64,000 nucleotides of DNA from the NCBI GenBank assembly GCA_000697475.1, contig JNEU01000906.1, positions 248,001-312,000 of the forward strand, in the 5' to 3' direction. Origin of the DNA: Lichtheimia corymbifera B2541 (Eukaryota > Mucoromycota > Mucoromycetes > Mucorales > Lichtheimiaceae). Positions 58,616 through 64,000 of the stretch are shown in pieces. The position numbers and the translations under genes were made by a program. How positions within the stretch are numbered: position 1 is the stretch's first letter; each line of letters opens with the position of its first letter. The notes beneath the pieces were generated by a model. That model made no database searches. It saw only the letters and a list, made by a program, of their open reading frames with translations, and was not told where the DNA came from.

Positions 58616-61218
58616 TCACTGATGATACATAAGAGCACGAGCCCATTCGTCTGCCACTGAGATGAGTTGAAACGTATAATCAGCCGGCTCAATATTCTTT
58701 GGAGGACCCGATGTTGGTGGACCAACTGCACCCACGGCTGCTGCTGCTGCTGCTTTGGCAGCTGCTGTATTAGATGGGGCTGAAGTAGCTGCTGCCGCTG
58801 CCGCTGCTACTGCTGCTGCTGTAGCTGCAGATGTGGAAGGTGTAGAAGGCAAACATGTTGTTGGATCAAAAGTAAATGCTGTGGCAGAAGGTGGTGCCAT
58901 CGCCGTACTATAAGCCATCGATGGAGAAAATAGAGATGCAGGACTTGTAGCAGCTGTAGTAGTACTTGCAGAAGAAGTAGTAGTAGTTGTAGTAGCGGTT
59001 GCGGTGGTTGCAGTGGTGTTAGTGGCTGTAGAGAATAACATGTTGGGATCTGGTTGTTCCTGACACAAATCGGTGATGGCTGAAAATGCACTTGTGTAGG
59101 TCGCATTGGATGTGCTGGTGCCATTGGTGCCCAAGATAGCATGCGTGAGATCAACCAAGCGAGTAAGATTACGCATATCACGTAGCGGGACACGCTGTAA
59201 AATAGTGCGTACATCTTCGAGACTCTTTCGGAATTGCATGCGTGCATCATCGGCCAGCAAAGGATGATCAAAGTCCGCCACGTGAGTAAGGGATGCAAAG
59301 ATGGCTGCAAAGGCTGACACAGTGCTTGTATACATAAGGCGTGGATGCTCCACCGTCAATGATACCAGTTGTGTAATAGCGTTGGCAAGTCCACGACGAC
59401 GTTCTCGATGCATTTGCTCATCCTGATATCGACAACACATCACCAATGATAACTCAAGGCAACAGCATACAAGATGAAGATTGGCTACCACGTGCGAGGA
59501 TGGGATGGGTGATGGTATAAAGTGATGATGGGTCCCACCATTCCCATTTGCAGCAGCTGTACCAGGACTTGTGGGTGACCAACGTAAGGAGCTTGGGAGA
59601 TTGTCACGCCATTGAGATACTTGCTCCAATAGTTGCAGTGTCTGGGATTCCTCATGCATTGTCCATACTCCTTTGTTGCGCGTGTCATATGCAAATGTAT
59701 GTAGCACCTTTTCAATCAGGATCATTAATCGGCATAATTGACTGAATCCATCAAGTACAATACGCTCATCGGTTGTATCTTCAGGTAATGGCGTAGGGAA
59801 ATCGAGTGAAATATCCTTAGCCCGTAGCATCCAAGGTCGCTCCGTCATGCAACTCTCCAGTTTATCCATCACATAACACGTCCATAACACACGTCGCCTG
59901 AGCTCGATATCGAATTGTGACATTTGACTGCTATAGTTGGCTGTGTGTAATCCCAATTCCAAACACATGCGCACGGCCATTCCACTATACATCCAAGCTC
60001 GACTCGATCGTGCCCCTGTCTCGCTTCCAGTTGCATTGTACTCGTAGGCTGCCATGTACAATAACGCAATAACGGTGCTCACGCGTGGTGTATCCAAAAA
60101 GTCGTCAATCAATCGTCGTGCTCGGACATAAAAAACGTTGCCTTGCGTAGATGCATTGTCGGGATGTGAAAGAAATGATGGATCATCGACGTGTTTAGCT
60201 GCATGGGCGTACATGACATTGAGCAGTAATGGTGTAACAAGCGGGCCTTTGGCATTCAATTGTTCAAAAAACATGCTGCGTGATAATGTCGGTAAAGTAT
60301 GATGACAATGAGCAAAGAATACATTGATAAGGTTTTCCTGGATCTGACGTGCTGGCATGTCAATAGGTGCTGTATAGTAACTCGGCAATCCTGGTTCTGG
60401 TGTCCATCGTACAAAGTCTCCATAGCTACGCCAGGGTGTCACATTGTCGTCGGCCAGCTTGTAAGGCTCATTATGTAATGTCAATCGCACAAGACCATCT
60501 GCCAGTTGTTCAATCATTCGATCGGGTCGAGTTGCTGGATGCTGTATGTGATCATTCTTTTGTGTCCCTGAAAACAGTGCATCCCCTTTATCTGCAATAT
60601 AGATGGCTTGTTGCGTTGATCCATTACTTTGTGGTGTTGATGCCTGGGAATAGTCGTCAGGTGTCTGCTGTCGTTGATAGCGTTGATGTTGCTCCTGAGT
60701 TTGCTCGGCAATGTCTTGCAAAAATGAAGCATCCGCAACTGGGTCGAGCTTTATATACGTTTCATCCGTGTTCTTCAAGTACATGCATTTACGTCGACGA
60801 GCTAATGAATACACGCCATTAATCCATCTATCCATGGTGATGCCAACCATTCCCCCAATACTTTACCTTTACACTGATAATGAATAGCCAAACAACAAGA
60901 AGAATAAAGAAAAAACCAATTAGCTTGATGTTGCATTGTGCCCATAGTGTAACACGAGCGTTTTTTACCTGCATACATGGTTGCTTGCCATCGCACTACA
61001 ATACAAGAGATTAGTACCTGGAGTCTTTAGAGTAGAGCAATGTCGTACCTTGATCTTTTTCATTCGACAAGGATGACAAGCCCTGCCAACCTTGAGACGC
61101 TTGTGTCTGCTGTCGTCTGATAGAACCCCGTTCCGAAAAGATGATCAGTTTTCGAGTTGTTGCAATGTTATAAAGGGGACAATTCACCTCTCAACGGCAG
61201 CTCCAAAGTTGCAAACAT
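58616..61218 (-). CDS. Zn2Cys6 fungal transcription factor
   Basis: Five exons (ascending): 58616-60801, 60867-60873, 60969-60995, 61049-61116, 61188-61218; 772 residues. The DNA-binding cluster is at residues 24-50, with cysteines at 24, 27, 34, 40, 43 and 50 (spacing 2-6-5-2-6), basic residues between. It is spread over four exons, including a 7-nt exon (60867-60873, TGTAAAG) that encodes the fifth Cys and the next Lys. After it come a linker, then the fungal-specific regulatory (Fungal_trans) domain: ARRLIDDFLDTPRVSTVIAL, SSRAWMYSGMAVRMCLELGL, RRRVLWTCYVMDKLESC. The tail is Thr/Ala-rich (poly-Ala near 705). It should act in the nucleus; the regulated genes are unknown. The P450 next to it is not proven to be a target. 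Confidence 0.92.
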
Positions 61219-62675
61219 AAGGGCCCAATCGGTATACGATGTAAAAGAGCAACTCTCAAGGGGAGAAAAAAAAGAGAGAGAGAGAAAGAAAGAAATAAAG
61301 AGAGCGAGAGAGGAGTAACTGGTGTGTGAGTGTGTAGGTCGGGTATGCTTTTTGGGGGAACGATGAATGGGGCGATTGAGACTGCAGCCAATCATAATGC
61401 GCTTATTGGATGAGCAAGCCCACAAGTGGTTCCCAACCAGCAGAGAGTGAGTGCAGTTGAGTGAATGAGTGACAGAGCTGAATGAGCAAAAGTATAACCG
61501 GGATCGCTCACTCCTTCCTCGGTGTTTCACACAGCACACATACAATAATAATAACACATCTTTGGGGTAGACCTATATACTTCTTGGCATTTCCATGTCC
61601 CTGTATCCTTCTTCTTTGCTTGATCCAACACAAGAAATCTTTTTTCGTCTCTGCAAAACAAAATGCTATTGGACCACACACTTTTGTAACAATTGCCCCT
61701 CGGGTTAGTCTTAGCCAATGAGCAACTCGGTCATTTTATGATCCCCATATATTCTGTTTAAAAGTTACGAAGACACTTATACCATTTTATTGTTACACGA
61801 CTGCTGCCACGCGATTAAGTTCTAGTCAATCGGTGTATGAGAACGATCCACTGACACATGGCATTTATATAGATTGATATTGAGACAATCCCGACCCACT
61901 TGTACAAGGTAGGGAAAGTACTTTGTGAAAATGGTCACGTGTACAAGGTGTCATTGGCCTCAGGGTTAGTTGTTGTGCACCTGTGCACCCACATTAAGGA
62001 ATCTCATCAAGAAAATGATATCCAAGGTAGTACAAGTAGAATGATATAGCGGATCATATTGTAGATATGGAAATGAATCATGGATAACAATAAAGGTGTT
62101 TATGTGTCTTTGTGACAAGTTGAACAAAGAGCAATCCTAGATGGATCTGTGGAGTACTACGCTACCGTCAATAAAGCCTTGGAAGGAATCACCATCAATG
62201 AAGCTTGAGTTGAGGATATCGCAATCTGTGGTCGATACAAGCACGGGTGTCGTTTGTTGTTGTTCTTATTCCATTCCCTCCTATACGTTTGTTACTTTGC
62301 TGGTAACTTACAAAAAATGGCACAAAAGAGCTTTTCCATCAACATTTCGCTCAGCAAACACCAAACTCATGCTCCTATATATAAGCATCCATCCGTGATA
62401 GGTGCACATGTAAACCAATTTCATTGATAATATCTTCGTGATTGGATGCTGTTTACTATACATACTTCCTTTCTAAAGGCAATCATCATCCCATTTATGC
62501 AGCAACCTGTCAAACGATGCGTGCCACCACCCCGTACCCACGTGTCATTTCATCCAGCCTATCAGCTTGTCTAGGGTGTTCTTGACTCAATCAATCAGCA
62601 GCAAACAGCTCCACCGCGCTTATTACAGTATCGGTAAAACATGCAGATATCAGTTTCTAGCGGTGAGGCTTTATG

Positions 62676-63115
62676 AGAATGAAATTGTTCAGCATGCCTG
62701 AGAGCATCTTGTGGGAAAGTTTCAATGTCGAGATGGGCAATCTGAAGGTTATGGACCGTCCAGCCTGCTTATCTCCTCGTCCCGTTCATCGCGGATGCTA
62801 TCATTCAAAAATATCATAATGAAGCATGCGGTTTTTAAATGAATGGAGTTGATCAGCATGACTCAGCGGACCTTCTTACCAAGTTTCACCTTTGAAATGG
62901 GGAATCCCAAGGTGATTCATACTAAATGACATTTCATGATTTTGGGCGGGTACGGAATTTCCGTCCATCATAGTAAACCCCACATTATATCCTCTCATTC
63001 AAGATTTTCAAATGAAGTATGGATTCTTTATTAAGACAAAGTTGATCAGCATGTCCAAGAGCATCTTGTGTGCAAGTTTGAGGTGTGAGAGAGGCAATCT
63101 CAATGTTATGGATCA
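62676..63115. repeat. Three diverged tandem repeat copies
   Basis: Three blocks of about 70 bp share a core that starts at TCAGCATG (about 62689, 62853, 63046). Copies 1 and 3 are about 75% identical by eye, with shared AGAGCATCTTGTG and GGCAATCT segments. Copy 2 is more diverged, but its upstream flank (AATGAAG, TTTAAAT-like) also matches that of copy 3. The spacing is about 164 and 193 bp. This looks like an old tandem duplication rather than a terminal repeat. No open frame is common to the copies. Confidence 0.6.
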
Positions 63116-63616
63116 ATTACAGTGTTCATGCATTTGTATGACATTGTCTGACAGCTCAACCTACTTTGATTTCCAGCTCTTCCACTCCCTGCTTATTGTC
63201 TTTTCTCTCATTCCCAACTGTTGCCCCATTCAAGTACAACTACCATCGGCAAACGATTGTCCTGCTTCAACCCATCATGTCGATCCTACAACTATCTTGA
63301 TCCGATTGTCGTTGACTGGATTGCTAGTTCATGGCGTGTGTACCTCGCTACAACACTCGCGTCCCTTGACACTGCACGTTCTCTTGCACTCTCATCCGAC
63401 ACAACCAATCATAACAACGTTCCTTCCAGCAGATGCTATTAGCAAACTCTTTGCTCCACTGTCTCGAACAGCGTTCTTTACTTGCAGCCTTTGTTACGTA
63501 GACAGCAGATAGCCATAATATAGAAGCAGCTTTATTTATGCGTAGTAACATGTTTCAATACATTCAACTACTTATGGATATGGATACTGCATTGTTTTGG
63601 TACATGGAGTGGTATA

Positions 63617-63901
63617 TTGAATGGCTTGGGTTCCTTGGCACATTTCGAACGTGATGTCTGGTTTGGCCATCAACTACGCCTTAATACAAGCAATCTTTAC
63701 CTGGTTGAGCTGCGATGGGAAATGACCAAGGAAGTAGCTGACCGAGGCCCAAATTGGAAAAGGTTGCATAAAGCAGCGATCACACGGCTCTTTTCAGCAA
63801 CGTATTGGCTTTGCAATGGTTGTGGATGGATGGGTGTAACCAAGCGCAGTGGTAGGGTGACCCTGAAATGTCACTTTGATTACTTGGCATGCTTCCAGTA
63901 A
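63617..63901 (+). other. Coding-like frame near right edge, unknown
   Basis: An open frame of 94 codons starts with MNGLGSLAHFERDVWFGHQL and includes LVELRWEMTKEV and a Cys-x2-Cys (CNGCGWMGV) followed by Cys-x-His (KCHFDYLAC). That is zinc-finger-like, as found in transposon-derived proteins. Beyond the TAA at 63901 another frame remains open to the window end (EGSYQVATAENDDRLEWDRR). A splice or a frame break could separate them; I could not settle it. It may be the left part of a gene or an element that continues beyond 64000. Confidence 0.3.
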
Positions 63902-64000
63902 GAGGAAGGAAGGATCATATCAAGTGGCTACAGCTGAGAATGATGATCGATTGGAATGGGATCGACGAGAGGGCTTTGTATATGACGAAGGTAGATTTAC

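Larger units (their letters stand above)
61219..64000. other. 2.8-kb mostly non-coding right end
   Basis: Apart from the Zn2Cys6 promoter at its left end, this region has no gene that I can complete. It holds a GA-rich run (about 61264-61303), a diverged three-copy repeat (62676-63115) and mildly coding-like sequence at 63617-64000. The 166-codon plus-strand frame from 63012 overlaps the third repeat copy and is Ser/Cys/His-rich; I do not support it as a gene. Confidence 0.4.

Noticed and set aside
55740..61218. P450 plus adjacent Zn2Cys6 factor as a metabolite gene cluster
   Set aside because: No synthase, transporter or other tailoring enzyme is nearby; neighbours are housekeeping genes. 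Adjacency alone is weak.
63012..63512. 166-codon plus-strand ORF
   Set aside because: Starts inside the third copy of the diverged repeat, has no recognisable domain and a Ser/Cys/His-rich composition with many short alternatives in the other frames.

Overview
The window is eukaryotic and fungal. It is a compact, gene-dense nuclear segment in which nearly every gene is cut by short introns, mostly 50-90 nt, with GTAAGT-like donors and CTAAT/CTAAC-like branch sites. A chitin synthase, a Zn2Cys6 regulator, Atg17, Cyc8, trehalose and glycogenin genes all point to a fungus. The membrane-anchored ADAM protease, the CAA/CAC-rich coding repeats and the base composition make an early-diverging filamentous fungus (Mucoromycota, perhaps a Lichtheimia/Absidia-like Mucorales) my best guess. 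That placement is inference. I resolved 27 protein genes by joining exons by hand; frames close across every junction listed. No rRNA, tRNA, CRISPR array or complete transposon was found.

Layout. 1-1123: 3'-truncated unknown gene (-). 1604-6447: glycogenin (+) converging on the ER Hsp70 LHS1 (-). 7395-8131: Kre9/Knh1-like GPI protein (+). 9414-12662: ADAM metalloprotease (+). 13039-17611: CYC8/SSN6 (+) converging on a FYVE-armadillo protein (-). 17874-27336: three long minus-strand genes, a Sir2 deacetylase, a class IV chitin synthase and TPS2-type trehalose-phosphate phosphatase. 28022-29583: BNA1 and NDK (+). 30137-35678: a triose-phosphate-translocator-like carrier, a Ser/Thr kinase and an ankyrin-FYVE-RING protein (-). 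36192-39167: EMC8/9 (+) converging on ATG17 (-). 39290-44963 (-): a small Cys-rich protein, an Artemis-like nuclease, an alpha/beta hydrolase and an F-box protein. 44964-47261: about 2.3 kb without a convincing gene. 47262-48715: UNG1 (+). 49982-51298: a 7-TM protein (+). 52031-61218 (-): ARC1, a bZIP factor, a cytochrome P450 and a Zn2Cys6 regulator. 61219-64000: about 2.8 kb, mostly non-coding, with a diverged tandem repeat and coding-like sequence at the right edge.

The genes are mostly housekeeping and do not form one pathway. Loose themes are cell wall and reserve carbohydrate (glycogenin, trehalose, chitin, Kre9-like), ER and secretion (LHS1, EMC8), PI3P membranes and autophagy (two FYVE proteins, ATG17), DNA repair (UNG1, Artemis) and chromatin/transcription (CYC8, Sir2, bZIP, Zn2Cys6).

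The most notable points are very small exons (7, 12, 17 and 19 nt), three GC-AG introns supported by reading phase, the ankyrin-FYVE-RING and FYVE-armadillo architectures, and a UNG1 gene whose second start sits in a near-perfect Kozak context. I did not find a novel multi-gene system.
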